Shown one piece after another: positions 17,186 to 25,464 of a stretch of 64,000 nt of DNA (positions are counted from its first letter, which is position 1; each line of letters opens with the position of its first letter). The translations under genes and the position numbers were made by a program. The DNA is from Aliirhizobium wenxiniae (GTDB taxonomy: Bacteria; Pseudomonadota; Alphaproteobacteria; Rhizobiales; Rhizobiaceae). The stretch is taken from assembly GCF_014201355.1 (NCBI RefSeq), contig NZ_JACHEG010000002.1, positions 372,001 through 436,000 of the forward strand, given 5' to 3'. The notes below the pieces were generated by a model. It searched no databases. It saw only the letters and a list, made by a program, of their open reading frames with translations, and was not told the DNA's origin.

Positions 17186-18433
17186 TCAGGATAACAGCAA
17201 CTTGAGATCAGTGGCCGGATCGGCCAGCTGGGATCTGTCCGGGTTGATGCCGGTTTCCAGCATCTTCTTGCCGGTTACATAGGCCTTCGCATCATTGATC
17301 GCATCGACAGCAATCAGCGTGCCGCTTCGGAAATACCAGACCGAGACGGCTCCCTCGCGGCTGCCTGCGCGCACCAGCGTCTCGTCATAGCCGAGATTAA
17401 AGCCGGCGATCTGCAGCTTCACATCATACTGGTCGGACCAGAACCATGGTTTTGGCGCATAGGGCTTGGCGTCGCCAGCAAGCGTCGCGGCGACCGATTC
17501 GGCCTGGTCGACGGCGTTCTGCACCGATTCGAGGCGAATACGTCCTTCTTCCCACGGCAACAGGGCGCAATCGCCCATGGCGAATATCGAGGGATCGGAG
17601 GTGCGGGCGAATTCATCGACTATGATGCCGTTTCCGACATCGAGGCCGCAATCCTGCGCCAGACGGTCGTTCGGGGTGACACCTATGCCGACGATGACGA
17701 AATCCACATCGATGACCGTGCCATCGGAAAGCTCGGCGGCACGTACTTGGTCATCCTCGCCGATCAAGCGGGTAAGGCCGGTCTTTTCGCGAATCACGAC
17801 ACCGCGCTCTTTATGTATCGCGCGCATGATGTCTGCAGTCTCCTTCGAGGCAACACGGGCGAGGATACGGTCGGCCATTTCGATCAGCGTCACCTCGAGA
17901 CCGAGATGGCGTGCAACGGCCGCCGCTTCCAGCCCGATATAACCGCCGCCGATTATCAGCAGGCGGCGACCGGCCTTCAGTTCATCGGCCAGCCGATCCG
18001 CGTCACGCTTGTCGCGGACAGTATATACGCCCTTAAGTTCGCCGCCGATGCTGGCAGGCAAGGTCCGCGGGGTGGAGCCCGTCGTCAGCGCCAGGGTTTC
18101 ATATTCGAGCACCGAACCATCCTGCATGCGGACGGTCTTTTTCTCGCGGTCGATTTCCTCGACATAGGTGGAGAGCCGGACTTCCACGTCGTTTTCGGCA
18201 AACCAGTTATCCGGGCGAAAGGTCAGGCGATCGAAACTCATCTCGCCAAGAAGGTATTTCTTGGAGAGCGGCGGCCGCTGGTAGGGATAAACCTCTTCGG
18301 CGCCGATCATCGTGATGGGCCGCGTATCCTTCAATGCCCGAAGTTTCGCAGCAAGCGCAAAGCCCGCCTGCCCTGCCCCGACGATTACCAGCCTGCCTGT
18401 CACTCGCTTGCTCCATTCCTGTTCGACCGCCAA
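17186..18433 (-). CDS. FAD-dependent ferredoxin/rubredoxin reductase-like oxidoreductase
   Basis: A 415-residue flavoprotein of the BphA4/putidaredoxin-reductase type, which passes electrons from NAD(P)H to a small iron-sulfur protein. An FAD-binding G-A-G-Q-A-G motif starts near residue 19, the NAD-binding G-G-G-Y-I-G-L-E lies near 160, the second FAD motif A-M-G-D-C-A near 290, and a C-terminal dimer domain follows. The first codon is TTG at 18431-18433 with GAGGTG upstream. A GTG at 18403 with a GGAG site is an equally good start (VTGRLVIVGAG). No ferredoxin or oxygenase gene is adjacent, so the partner is unknown. Confidence 0.9.
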   Translation of the reverse strand: MAVEQEWSKRVTGRLVIVGAGQAGFALAAKLRALKDTRPITMIGAEEVYPYQRPPLSKKYLLGEMSFDRLTFRPDNWFAENDVEVRLSTYVEEIDREKKTVRMQDGSVLEYETLALTTGSTPRTLPASIGGELKGVYTVRDKRDADRLADELKAGRRLLIIGGGYIGLEAAAVARHLGLEVTLIEMADRILARVASKETADIMRAIHKERGVVIREKTGLTRLIGEDDQVRAAELSDGTVIDVDFVIVGIGVTPNDRLAQDCGLDVGNGIIVDEFARTSDPSIFAMGDCALLPWEEGRIRLESVQNAVDQAESVAATLAGDAKPYAPKPWFWSDQYDVKLQIAGFNLGYDETLVRAGSREGAVSVWYFRSGTLIAVDAINDAKAYVTGKKMLETGINPDRSQLADPATDLKLLLS

Positions 18434-18627
18434 GAGATAGCACCTCGAACGGCCGCAAAGGCGTATCGTCGCGACGCCTAGGCGTCAACAACGCGACATT
18501 GTGTCCAGTACGCGGGAATGAGGCGAATAAGGACACCATAGATCGAGAAAAATTTACCAATCAACTTTAGAATGCATCAGAATTGCAGGAATAAAATCAT
18601 ATTCGTGGGACGAGTCAGGAGGATACC

Positions 18628-18984
18628 ATGGCCCCATTGATGAACGGGACCGAAACTCAGGAGCCGGCAGGCCTGCGCCGTGTCTTTGAAAAATTTGCGA
18701 TCGATCGACCGGGCAAGATCGTGCTCGTCGAACACCATTTAAGCACCAAGACGAGTATTCGCTGCCTGATCCGTACGATCTCCCTGCAGGGAGCAGAGCT
18801 TGAGGTCACCCCGCACATTCCGGTGCCATCTCATTTCTTCCTCGCCATCCTGGGCATACGCGACGAGATCGGATGCACGGTCATGGCGCGAGAAGAGGAG
18901 AAGGTGACGGTAGGCTTCAACATGCTGATCAACCCCGAATTCCTGCATCACGTCATTCGGTTGAGCTTCGAAACGAGCCACTGA
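18628..18984 (+). CDS. PilZ-like domain protein, degenerate c-di-GMP motif
   Basis: A 118-residue cytosolic protein resembling a single PilZ domain, a fold that usually binds cyclic di-GMP. The R-T-I-S-L-Q-G-A-E-L block matches the (D/N)-x-S-x-x-G turn with Thr in the Asp/Asn position, and no clear R-x-x-x-R lies before it. The second half has the expected F-F-L-A-I and C-T-V-M-A-R-E beta strands and V-G-F-N. An AGGAGG ribosome site precedes the ATG. With these substitutions ligand binding is uncertain; it may work as a protein-interaction version. Confidence 0.75.
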   Translation: MAPLMNGTETQEPAGLRRVFEKFAIDRPGKIVLVEHHLSTKTSIRCLIRTISLQGAELEVTPHIPVPSHFFLAILGIRDEIGCTVMAREEEKVTVGFNMLINPEFLHHVIRLSFETSH

Positions 18985-19026
18985 GTCGGAATACGGAGTT
19001 GGTGCCGCAGGCGGCTCCGGCAAAAA

Positions 19027-19308
19027 TCAGCGCCGCGCTCGGCGCCATCCAGCCGCCTGGGCATCCTCCTCGGAGCAGAACCAGCGCTCACCATACTGAG
19101 GGCTGATCCTTGTTTCGTCGTAATATTCCTGCCCGGGAACATGATAAATGCGCTCACCGGAGTTGATCGAGATATTGCCCTTGATCCGGCATGACGTGCC
19201 GATATTCCCCTGTGGGTGACGTGCAATCCCCGGAAATAGTGTATGCCCGCCCGTGGCGAGGAAAGTCACCGTCGCTGCTCCGAGAACAATCAGCACGAAT
19301 TTGCTCAT
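19027..19308 (-). CDS. Small exported protein with sunset-like KGNIS-YHVPG domain
   Basis: A 93-residue protein with an N-terminal signal or anchor segment (MSKFVLIVLGAATVTFLATG). The mature part has C-R-I-K-G-N-I-S-I-N-S-G-E-R-I-Y-H, V-P-G-Q-E-Y-Y, W-F-C-S-E-E-D-A-Q-A-A-G-W-R-R. This pattern recurs as a short domain in bacterial secreted proteins, including the tail of some thermonuclease-like proteins. Two Cys frame the domain and may form a disulfide. No function can be assigned. It is convergent with the PilZ-like gene. Confidence 0.8.
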   Translation of the reverse strand: MSKFVLIVLGAATVTFLATGGHTLFPGIARHPQGNIGTSCRIKGNISINSGERIYHVPGQEYYDETRISPQYGERWFCSEEDAQAAGWRRARR

Positions 19309-19510
19309 TCAATAAGGATGGGCCGAAAAGATTGATTGCTCGCTTCAGCAATCCCTAAAATTGCACTTCACAGAAACAAAACCTGAAGATGCACAGAGGC
19401 GTCCGGCATTCCGCGAATCATCGCCCAGAGGGCTGACGGTCGAACTCCTGCCCTTGCACAGCAGCGAAAGCTTTCTATTGTGTCCCGGCTTTCAACCGGA
19501 CTTATCCCAC

Positions 19511-20632
19511 ATGCCTGCATTTTCTCGTTTTACCCCGCTGATCAATTCACTGCCCTCGACCGTGCCCTTTGTCGGCCCGGAAGCGCTGGAGCGAAAGAGC
19601 GGTGCGGTCGTCAAGGCGCGTATCGGCGCGAATGAAAACAGTTTCGGCCCCGCGCCATCCGTGATCGCCGCCATGACGGAAGCCGCGACGGGGATCTGGA
19701 AATATGCAGATCCGGAAAATTTCGACCTCAAGGCAGCACTCACCGCACATCTCAACTGCAAGCCGGAAAACCTGGCGATCGGCGAAGGTGTCGACAGCCT
19801 TCTCGGCCAGATCGTGCGGCTCGTCATCGACCCGGCAGCAGCTACGCCGATGCCCGTGGTGAATTCCTTCGGCGGTTATCCGACCTTCAATTTCCACGTC
19901 GCCGGTTTCGGCGGCCGACTGGTCACCACGCCTTACGTGAACGACCGGGAAGACCTGAACGGGCTGCTCGACGCCGTGCGCCGGGAAAATGCGCCGCTGG
20001 TCTATTTCGCCAATCCGGACAATCCGATGGGCAGCTGGTGGGAGGCCGATGAGGTCGTGGCCTTTGCAAAGGCACTGCCGGAAACCACGCTTCTCGTGCT
20101 CGACGAGGCCTATTGCGAAACGGCACCGGCAAGCTCGACGCCGTCGATCGAGGCGTTGATCGGCATGCCGAACGTCATCCGTACGCGCACGTTCTCGAAG
20201 GCTTATGGAATGGCTGGCGCACGCGTCGGTTACGCGATCACGACAGAAGGCACTGCGAAAGCCTTCGACAAGATCCGCAACCATTTCGGCATGAACAGGA
20301 TAGCCGTTGCAGGCGCAATCGCGGCCCTGAAAGACACGGCCTATCTCGGCCAAGTGGTCGGCAACATCAAGGCATCGCGCGAGCGCATCGGAGCGATCGC
20401 GGCCGCCAACGGCCTCAAGGCACTGCCTTCGGCCACCAATTTCGTCGCGATCGATTGCGGACGCGACGCGGCTTACGCCCGCGCTATTGTCGATGGGCTT
20501 TTGGGCCACGGGGTCTTCATCCGCATGCCGGGTGTCGAGCCGCTCAACCGCTGCATCCGCATCAGCGCCGGCCAGGAGACGGACATGGCGCTGCTGGAGG
20601 CCGCGTTGCCCCAGGTTCTGAAATCGCTTTAA
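19511..20632 (+). CDS. PLP-dependent aminotransferase, HisC-like
   Basis: A 373-residue class I/II aminotransferase most like histidinol-phosphate aminotransferase. It shows G-A-N-E-N-S-F-G-P-A-P near the N-terminus, the N-P-D-N-P-M-G motif, L-V-L-D-E-A-Y, the pyridoxal Lys in F-S-K-A-Y-G-M-A-G-A-R-V-G-Y and R-I-S-A-G near the end. The ATG at 19511 (MPAFSRFTPLINSLP) fits the family start; the frame is open 50 codons further upstream but that part has no family character. It stands alone with its own terminator, not in a his operon, so it may serve another amino acid. Confidence 0.88.
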   Translation: MPAFSRFTPLINSLPSTVPFVGPEALERKSGAVVKARIGANENSFGPAPSVIAAMTEAATGIWKYADPENFDLKAALTAHLNCKPENLAIGEGVDSLLGQIVRLVIDPAAATPMPVVNSFGGYPTFNFHVAGFGGRLVTTPYVNDREDLNGLLDAVRRENAPLVYFANPDNPMGSWWEADEVVAFAKALPETTLLVLDEAYCETAPASSTPSIEALIGMPNVIRTRTFSKAYGMAGARVGYAITTEGTAKAFDKIRNHFGMNRIAVAGAIAALKDTAYLGQVVGNIKASRERIGAIAAANGLKALPSATNFVAIDCGRDAAYARAIVDGLLGHGVFIRMPGVEPLNRCIRISAGQETDMALLEAALPQVLKSL

Positions 20633-20636
20633 TAAC

Positions 20637-20667
20637 AAAGGCCGGGCACAAAAGCACCCGGCCTTTT
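20637..20667 (+). terminator. Terminator of the aminotransferase gene
   Basis: AAAGGCCGGG (20637-20646) pairs with CCCGGCCTTT (20657-20666), loop 10 bases, T-run TTTT. It lies directly after the stop and can also serve the convergent SDR gene. Confidence 0.9.
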
Positions 20668-20694
20668 CATTTCGATCCCCGACGCCTGCCGATA

Positions 20695-21552
20695 TCAGAC
20701 GACGCCGCCATTGGTATAAAGCGTCTGGCCGTTGACCCACCAGCCATCCGGGCTGCAGAGGAAGGCAACCATGGCGGCTATATCCGACGGTTCGCCAATA
20801 CGGCCGTGCGGGGTGCGCTGGGCAAAACCGGCAACCTGCTCATCCGTCTTGCCATCGAGGAAGAGCGAGGTCGCGACCAGTCCGGGCGCGATCGCGTTGA
20901 CGGAGATCTTTCGGCCGGCCAGTTCCTTGGCAAGGATGTTGGCATAGATTTCCATCGATCCCTTGCTGGCCGCATAGGGACCATAGGTCGGCGAACGAAG
21001 CTGGACGATGCTCGACGAGGTGGCGATGATCCGCCCGCCGTCGCGCACACGCCGGGCCGCTTCACGCAGCGTGTTGAAGCTGCCCTTGACGTTGGTATCG
21101 ACCATCTTATCGAAATCCTCGTCCGACATGTCGCGGAACGGGGCGAGGTGCATCACGCCGGCATTGGCAACGACGACATCGACGCCACCAAATTCGCGTT
21201 CGGCAACATCGAACAGGCGACGCACCGCCGTCGGTTCGCGAATATCGGCCTGCTCCCAGACCGCCTGCCCGCCTGCCTTTTCGATATCCCGCACGACAGC
21301 GGTGGCAAGATCGTGATTAACCCGGCAATTGACCACCACCTTGAAGCCGTCGGCAGCAAGGCGCCTGGCGGTTGCCGCGCCGATGCCGCGAGAAGAACCG
21401 GTGACGATCGCCACCTTGTCGGCTGTCTGGAACTGCTGGGCCTGAGCGGTGCCGGACGCCGCAGCAGCAGCGGCAACGACGGCCGGGGCGATGGCGGCTG
21501 CGGACAGAACAGTCCTGCGCGAGAGTACCGACTTCTTCGAATTATCGTCCAT
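20695..21552 (-). CDS. Short-chain dehydrogenase with Tat signal peptide
   Basis: A 285-residue NAD(P)-dependent SDR. The core is complete: T-G-S-S-R-G-I-G at about 51-58, N-A-G near 130, Ser in A-T-S-S-S, and Y-A-A-S-K catalytic Tyr/Lys. Unusually, about 40 residues precede it: L-S-R-R-T-V-L-S followed by a long Ala-rich hydrophobic stretch ending A-Q-A-Q, a twin-arginine export signal. The product is therefore predicted to be folded with cofactor and sent to the periplasm. The gene is divergent from an HxlR-type regulator across 241 bases, a layout in which such regulators commonly control the enzyme gene. Substrate unknown. Confidence 0.9.
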   Translation of the reverse strand: MDDNSKKSVLSRRTVLSAAAIAPAVVAAAAAASGTAQAQQFQTADKVAIVTGSSRGIGAATARRLAADGFKVVVNCRVNHDLATAVVRDIEKAGGQAVWEQADIREPTAVRRLFDVAEREFGGVDVVVANAGVMHLAPFRDMSDEDFDKMVDTNVKGSFNTLREAARRVRDGGRIIATSSSIVQLRSPTYGPYAASKGSMEIYANILAKELAGRKISVNAIAPGLVATSLFLDGKTDEQVAGFAQRTPHGRIGEPSDIAAMVAFLCSPDGWWVNGQTLYTNGGVV

Positions 21553-21749
21553 GATGAGCTTCCCTAGTTGCTGCGAGAGCTAGTGTTTTCAGGGCAGACG
21601 GGAGCGTTCCGGGGAGATGCCTGCCCGGTTCGTCACGCCTGCATTTTTCGGCATCACCTTGTCGTCGCATGACGATACGGCGTGCAGTACAGCCATGCGC
21701 GGATTGCGACGGCGGTACGCACTCACAGTTATTGACTAACTCTCTTTTG

Positions 21750-21770
21750 GAAAGTAGGCACCTGAAAGTA
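21750..21770. promoter_or_regulatory. Direct repeat GAAAGTA, possible HxlR operator
   Basis: GAAAGTA occurs at 21750-21756 and 21764-21770, spaced 14 bases, in the divergent region and 24 bases before the regulator start. Position suits autoregulation. No binding data; HxlR operators are variable, so this is only a candidate. Confidence 0.3.
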
Positions 21771-21793
21771 CTGGACTCACCCGGAAGAAAGAA

Positions 21794-22228
21794 ATGGGAA
21801 AACCGAACGAATCCGTGTTCACGGCCGAGGAACTTTTTCGTGCGCAGTCCTACAAGGCCCGCGACTATCCAAAAAATGTCGCGCCGGGCGTCGAGAACAT
21901 GGCGCGGGAAATGATCTCGGGCTTTGCCGACAAATGGACCGTCGTCATCCTCGATACGCTTTGGGATGAAGGGACCTTGCGGTTTTCGGAACTGGCCCGG
22001 CATGTGGAAGGCATCAGCCAGAAAATGCTGACCCAGACATTGCGACGGATGGAACGCGACGGGCTGGTCATCCGCACGCTTCATCCCTCGGTGCCGCCGA
22101 AAGTGGAATACAGGCTATCGCCGCTCGGCCTGACGCTTGGCGCCGCCTTCTGCAATGTATGGATCTGGGCGGTGGAGAATCACGACGCCGTTCACGAAGC
22201 GCGCAAGACCTTCGACCGGAAAGACTGA
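21794..22228 (+). CDS. HxlR-family winged-helix regulator
   Basis: A 144-residue MarR-like HxlR transcription factor. The winged helix is recognised by D-K-W-T-V-V-I-L-D-T-L, R-F-S-E-L-A-R-H-V-E-G-I-S-Q-K-M-L-T-Q-T-L-R-R-M-E-R-D-G and V-E-Y-R-L-S-P-L-G. The usual N-terminal Cys of redox- or aldehyde-sensing members is absent; the only Cys is near the C-terminus (A-A-F-C-N-V-W), so thiol sensing of the YodB type is unlikely. Divergent from the Tat-signal SDR, its likely target. Confidence 0.92.
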   Translation: MGKPNESVFTAEELFRAQSYKARDYPKNVAPGVENMAREMISGFADKWTVVILDTLWDEGTLRFSELARHVEGISQKMLTQTLRRMERDGLVIRTLHPSVPPKVEYRLSPLGLTLGAAFCNVWIWAVENHDAVHEARKTFDRKD

Positions 22229-22363
22229 CCGGAACACCATAAGCAGAAAACCGCGCCGGCCTTGTTTCTGCCGGTCGCGGTCAAGGATATCGCGACATCC
22301 GAAGCGGACGCGCCTTTGTTCTATCCGACCGCCCTCTCGCGGGGCGGTAAAAAATTGTCGTGC

Positions 22364-22630
22364 TCAGTGCACCGTCATCCATTCGCGGGCGGCGCGCAGT
22401 GCCTCCGCAAGCTGCATCTTCGTCAATTGCGGGGTCAGATCGGCACGCAGTTCGGCGGCGCGGTCGGAGCCCTTGATGGCGGCAATATTCAGCCATTTGT
22501 GGGCGGACACGAGGTCGATTTCGACCCCGCGGCCCGTTGCATACATCAGTCCCATATCGCAGAAGACTTCTGCGCGGGCATCGCCACCCATGGTGGCCAT
22601 TTCAGTCGTCGAAATTTCAAAGCGTGCCAT
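22364..22630 (-). CDS. Small Sel1-repeat protein
   Basis: An 88-residue protein built around one to two Sel1-like helical repeats: F-C-D-M-G-L-M-Y-A-T-G-R-G-V then D-L-V-S-A-H-K-W-L-N-I-A-A-I-K-G and a final helix with R-A-A-E-L-R-A-D-L. Sel1 repeats mediate protein contacts. There is no signal peptide, so it is cytosolic. Small proteins of this form are common in Rhizobiaceae. An AGGGATC site precedes the ATG. Partner unknown. Confidence 0.85.
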   Translation of the reverse strand: MARFEISTTEMATMGGDARAEVFCDMGLMYATGRGVEIDLVSAHKWLNIAAIKGSDRAAELRADLTPQLTKMQLAEALRAAREWMTVH

Positions 22631-23128
22631 CGGTTTTGATCCCTGTTTAAGACCTTGTTTCTTCTTCTGCCCTGTTCATCATTCCCTTCCAGACCACCGT
22701 CTTATGCGGCTTTGTTAATCCATCAGGGTGGCGGTTTTTCCCGCTCGTTTGATGAGACCAATATGATCCCAAGATTCGAAAATCCGACTAAAAAGAATGC
22801 TTAACTTGCGGAAAACAAAGTTCAAATGCTTCGTAAATTTGAGTTTTCGTTAAGCACTACAATGCCTGCATGTTAAGGGTTTTCGGCTTTCGTTTACGAT
22901 ACGTTAGGATTTCGATCGAAACCCTTTGTTAGCCATGCTTTCCGCTTCCGTTTTCAGAAAAGAGAAAGTCCGCCCCCACGCGGGCCGGCTGAAAACATCT
23001 GAAAACGGGCACACTGCCAGCTTTCCGCAACTTTACCTTTACGTACTGGTAAGCTAATTTAGATGCGAGGCTTCGATTGCTGGAGGGCTTTCGGACGCTG
23101 CAATAACGAGGATCTGAGGAGGGATCTC
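22631..23128. other. 498-base intergenic region with long-range inverted repeat
   Basis: No gene-like ORF. The left part (22,740-22,890) is AT-rich and may hold divergent promoters for the Sel1 gene (minus) and the DUF2147 gene (plus). The right part holds CCGTTTTCAGA (22948-22958) and its exact complement TCTGAAAACGG (22998-23008), described separately. Confidence 0.5.
22948..23008. repeat. 11-base inverted repeat enclosing a GC-rich loop
   Basis: CCGTTTTCAGA and TCTGAAAACGG are perfectly complementary and 39 bases apart; an extra CTGAAAAC copy at 22989-22996 makes a direct repeat with the right arm. The enclosed segment is GC-rich and could fold further. It could be a small structured RNA, an mRNA leader or a regulator site. 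Confidence 0.4.
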
Positions 23129-23467
23129 ATGCTGAAGACTTTTGTCGCGGCTGCGGCATTGCTGGTGAGTGCTGCGGCGGGCCACGCCGCGGAGCCGATC
23201 GAGGGTAACTGGAAGACCCAGAGTGGCGCGACCGCCGAGATCGGCAAATGCGGATCGGCTTATTGCGTAACGCTGAAAACCGGCAAACATGCCGGCAAGC
23301 AGATCGGAAAAATGTCCGGCACCGGCGACGAATATTCCGGCGAGATCACCGACCCTGATAACGACAAGACCTATAGCGGTTCCGGCTCCGTCGCCGGCAA
23401 TACGCTGAAAATGAAGGGCTGCGTGCTGAAGGTTCTGTGCAAGTCACAGACATGGACGCGGCTCTAA
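23129..23467 (+). CDS. DUF2147 exported protein
   Basis: A 112-residue periplasmic protein with a signal peptide ending G-H-A-A-E. The mature part begins I-E-G-N-W-K-T, then A-E-I-G-K-C-G-S-A-Y-C-V, I-T-D-P-D-N-D-K-T-Y-S-G, and finally M-K-G-C-V-L-K-V-L-C-K-S-Q-T-W, the standard order of DUF2147, a small lipocalin-like beta-barrel of unknown role. Four Cys are in the usual paired places. The ATG at 23129 has a GAGGAGGG site; an upstream in-frame ATG at 23063 is ignored. Confidence 0.92.
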   Translation: MLKTFVAAAALLVSAAAGHAAEPIEGNWKTQSGATAEIGKCGSAYCVTLKTGKHAGKQIGKMSGTGDEYSGEITDPDNDKTYSGSGSVAGNTLKMKGCVLKVLCKSQTWTRL

Positions 23468-23486
23468 CCTAATCCCGATACGATCG

Positions 23487-23513
23487 AAGCCGGCTGTCAT
23501 AGCCGGCTTTTTT
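23487..23513 (+). terminator. Terminator of the DUF2147 gene
   Basis: AAGCCGGC and GCCGGCTT around a short loop, followed by a run of T to 23513, 20 bases after the stop codon. Confidence 0.9.
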
Positions 23514-23656
23514 CTACCCGGAAGCTGGAGCCCAGCCCGTTAACAACCCTGAACGCCAGATGAAACGGGCTCTCAGCCTTCATACAGGCGGTTGCCATTA
23601 TTCTGCCCTCATTGAGCCAGGAACCGATCGGAGCCTGGCATTACGGGAGCAGGATC

Positions 23657-23827
23657 ATGACGACCATTGCACGCCGCCTGACCATCGTCACTTTGATGAT
23701 GACGGTCTTCGCATTGTCCTTTGCCGCACTTGCTGTGCACCCGTCCAAGCGACCGTTGGGTTTCAACATCAGCACGGGCGGCCTGTGTGTCTACTCCAAC
23801 AGCGGCGAATGCGTCGCCACGCTTTGA
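23657..23827 (+). CDS. Small exported hypothetical protein (56 aa)
   Basis: A 56-residue ORF whose first half is a clear signal peptide or membrane segment (T-I-V-T-L-M-M-T-V-F-A-L-S-F-A-A-L-A) and whose second half has two Cys (G-G-L-C-V-Y-S-N-S-G-E-C-V). GAGCAGGATC before the ATG is a fair ribosome site. The frame also has an upstream ATG at 23612. An overlapping longer ORF in another frame (23560-23895) lacks any protein character. No family recognised. Confidence 0.5.
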   Translation: MTTIARRLTIVTLMMTVFALSFAALAVHPSKRPLGFNISTGGLCVYSNSGECVATL

Positions 23828-23901
23828 AGAGGCACAATCAAGGTGAAAAGAGGGACGGTGATCGCCGTTTGATTGTCATGGAGTTCTCCTTATAATGGCT
23901 C

Positions 23902-25404
23902 ATGAACACACGAATCTCTCCCTTTTCTCCGCTTTCCTACATCAGCCCGAGCGCGGTGGAACCGCAGGCTTTCGACAATGCCGAAGCGGCCGTCGATGCC
24001 CTGACCGCGCTTTATGAGCGTAATACGAAATTCCTGATCGACAGTTTTGGCGCGCTGGCCAAGAGCGGCACGATGACCGGCCGTTATCGCGCCTTCTATC
24101 CGCAGGTCTCGATCGAAACGACCTCGTTCGGCCATGCCGATTCGCGGCTTTCATACGGCCATGTCGCGGCCCCCGGTATCTACACGACGACCGTGACGCG
24201 GCCAAAACTGTTCCGCCATTACCTGATCGAACAGCTGGATCTGTTGATGCGCAATCACGGCATTCCCGTCACCGTGTCGGAATCGACCACGCCCATCCCG
24301 CTCCATTTCGCATTCGGCGAAGGCGCGCATGTGGAAGCTTCGGCCGGTCACGCGATGGCCGATATCCCGATGCGCGACCTATTCGACACGCCGGATCTCA
24401 CCAATACCGATGATCTGATTGCCAATGGCGAATATGAAGCTCCGGCGGGAGAACCGGCGCCGCTTGCACCGTTTACCGCACAGCGCATCGATTATTCTCT
24501 GGCTCGCCTCAGCCACTATACGGCCACGGGTGCCGAGCATTTCCAGAACTTCGTGCTGTTCACCAACTACCAGTTCTATATCGACGAATTTGCTGCCTGG
24601 GCCCGCAAGCTGATGGCCGAGGGTGGTGGCGGCTACACAGCCTTCGTCGAACCGGGCAATGTCATCACGCTTGCCGGCAAGGATACGCCGGAGACGACGC
24701 CGATTACCCGCATGCCGCAAATGCCGGCCTACCATCTGAAGAAGGACGACCATTCCGGCATCACGCTGGTCAATATCGGCGTCGGCCCTTCGAACGCGAA
24801 GACCGCCACCGATCATATCGCCGTGCTGCGGCCGCATGCCTGGTTGATGGTTGGCCATTGCGCCGGGCTTCGCAACAGCCAGCGTCTCGGTGACTATGTG
24901 CTTGCCCATGCCTATGTGCGCGAGGACCATGTGCTGGACGACGACCTGCCGGTGTGGGTGCCGATCCCGGCGCTGGCGGAAGTTCAGCAGGCGCTGGAAA
25001 GCGCCGTCGAGGAAGTGACCGGTTATGAAGGTTTCGAGCTGAAGCGGATCATGCGCACCGGCACGGTCGCGACGATCGACAACCGCAACTGGGAACTGCG
25101 CGACCAGCGCGGGCCGGTGAAGCGGCTGTCCCAGTCGCGCGCTATCGCACTCGATATGGAATCGGCGACAATCGCGGCCAACGGCTTCCGTTTCCGCGTG
25201 CCATACGGAACGCTGCTTTGCGTTTCCGACCGTCCGCTGCATGGCGAACTGAAACTGCCGGGCATGGCGACCGCCTTCTATCGCACACAGGTCAGCCAGC
25301 ATCTGCAGATCGGCATCCGCGCCGTGCAGAAGCTCGCCGCCATGCCGACCGAAACGCTGCATTCCCGTAAGCTCAGAAGCTTCTACGAGACAGCGTTCCA
25401 GTAA
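23902..25404 (+). CDS. amn: AMP nucleosidase
   Basis: A 500-residue Amn, which hydrolyses AMP to adenine and ribose 5-phosphate and tunes adenylate levels. The N-terminal half is the AMP-nucleosidase-specific domain; the C-terminal half is a PNP/UDP phosphorylase fold with V-N-I-G-V-G-P-S-N-A-K-T-A-T-D-H, L-M-V-G-H-C-A-G-L-R, and the ribose-binding M-E-S-A-T-I-A-A-N-G near residue 423. Length agrees with the family. It stands alone, with no purine genes adjacent. Confidence 0.95.
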   Translation: MNTRISPFSPLSYISPSAVEPQAFDNAEAAVDALTALYERNTKFLIDSFGALAKSGTMTGRYRAFYPQVSIETTSFGHADSRLSYGHVAAPGIYTTTVTRPKLFRHYLIEQLDLLMRNHGIPVTVSESTTPIPLHFAFGEGAHVEASAGHAMADIPMRDLFDTPDLTNTDDLIANGEYEAPAGEPAPLAPFTAQRIDYSLARLSHYTATGAEHFQNFVLFTNYQFYIDEFAAWARKLMAEGGGGYTAFVEPGNVITLAGKDTPETTPITRMPQMPAYHLKKDDHSGITLVNIGVGPSNAKTATDHIAVLRPHAWLMVGHCAGLRNSQRLGDYVLAHAYVREDHVLDDDLPVWVPIPALAEVQQALESAVEEVTGYEGFELKRIMRTGTVATIDNRNWELRDQRGPVKRLSQSRAIALDMESATIAANGFRFRVPYGTLLCVSDRPLHGELKLPGMATAFYRTQVSQHLQIGIRAVQKLAAMPTETLHSRKLRSFYETAFQ

Positions 25405-25421
25405 TAATTCCAGCCACCATG

Positions 25422-25458
25422 CCCATGGTGTATGATCTCAAAATTCATACACCATGGG
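25422..25458. promoter_or_regulatory. Palindromic operator of a decayed vapBC module
   Basis: CCCATGGTGTATGA (25422-25435) and TCATACACCATGGG (25445-25458) are a perfect 14-base inverted repeat with a 9-base centre, 7 bases before the VapB-like start. Toxin-antitoxin operons are usually autoregulated through such palindromes, so this is probably the old VapBC operator. Confidence 0.6.
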
Positions 25459-25464
25459 GTCAGC

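Noticed and set aside
20113..21567. 484-codon ORF spanning the aminotransferase 3' half and the SDR
   Set aside because: Runs through a clear terminator and two recognised genes; shadow frame.
23560..23895. 111-codon ORF overlapping the small exported ORF
   Set aside because: His/Arg-rich shadow composition and no ribosome site; the 56-codon frame with a signal peptide is preferred.
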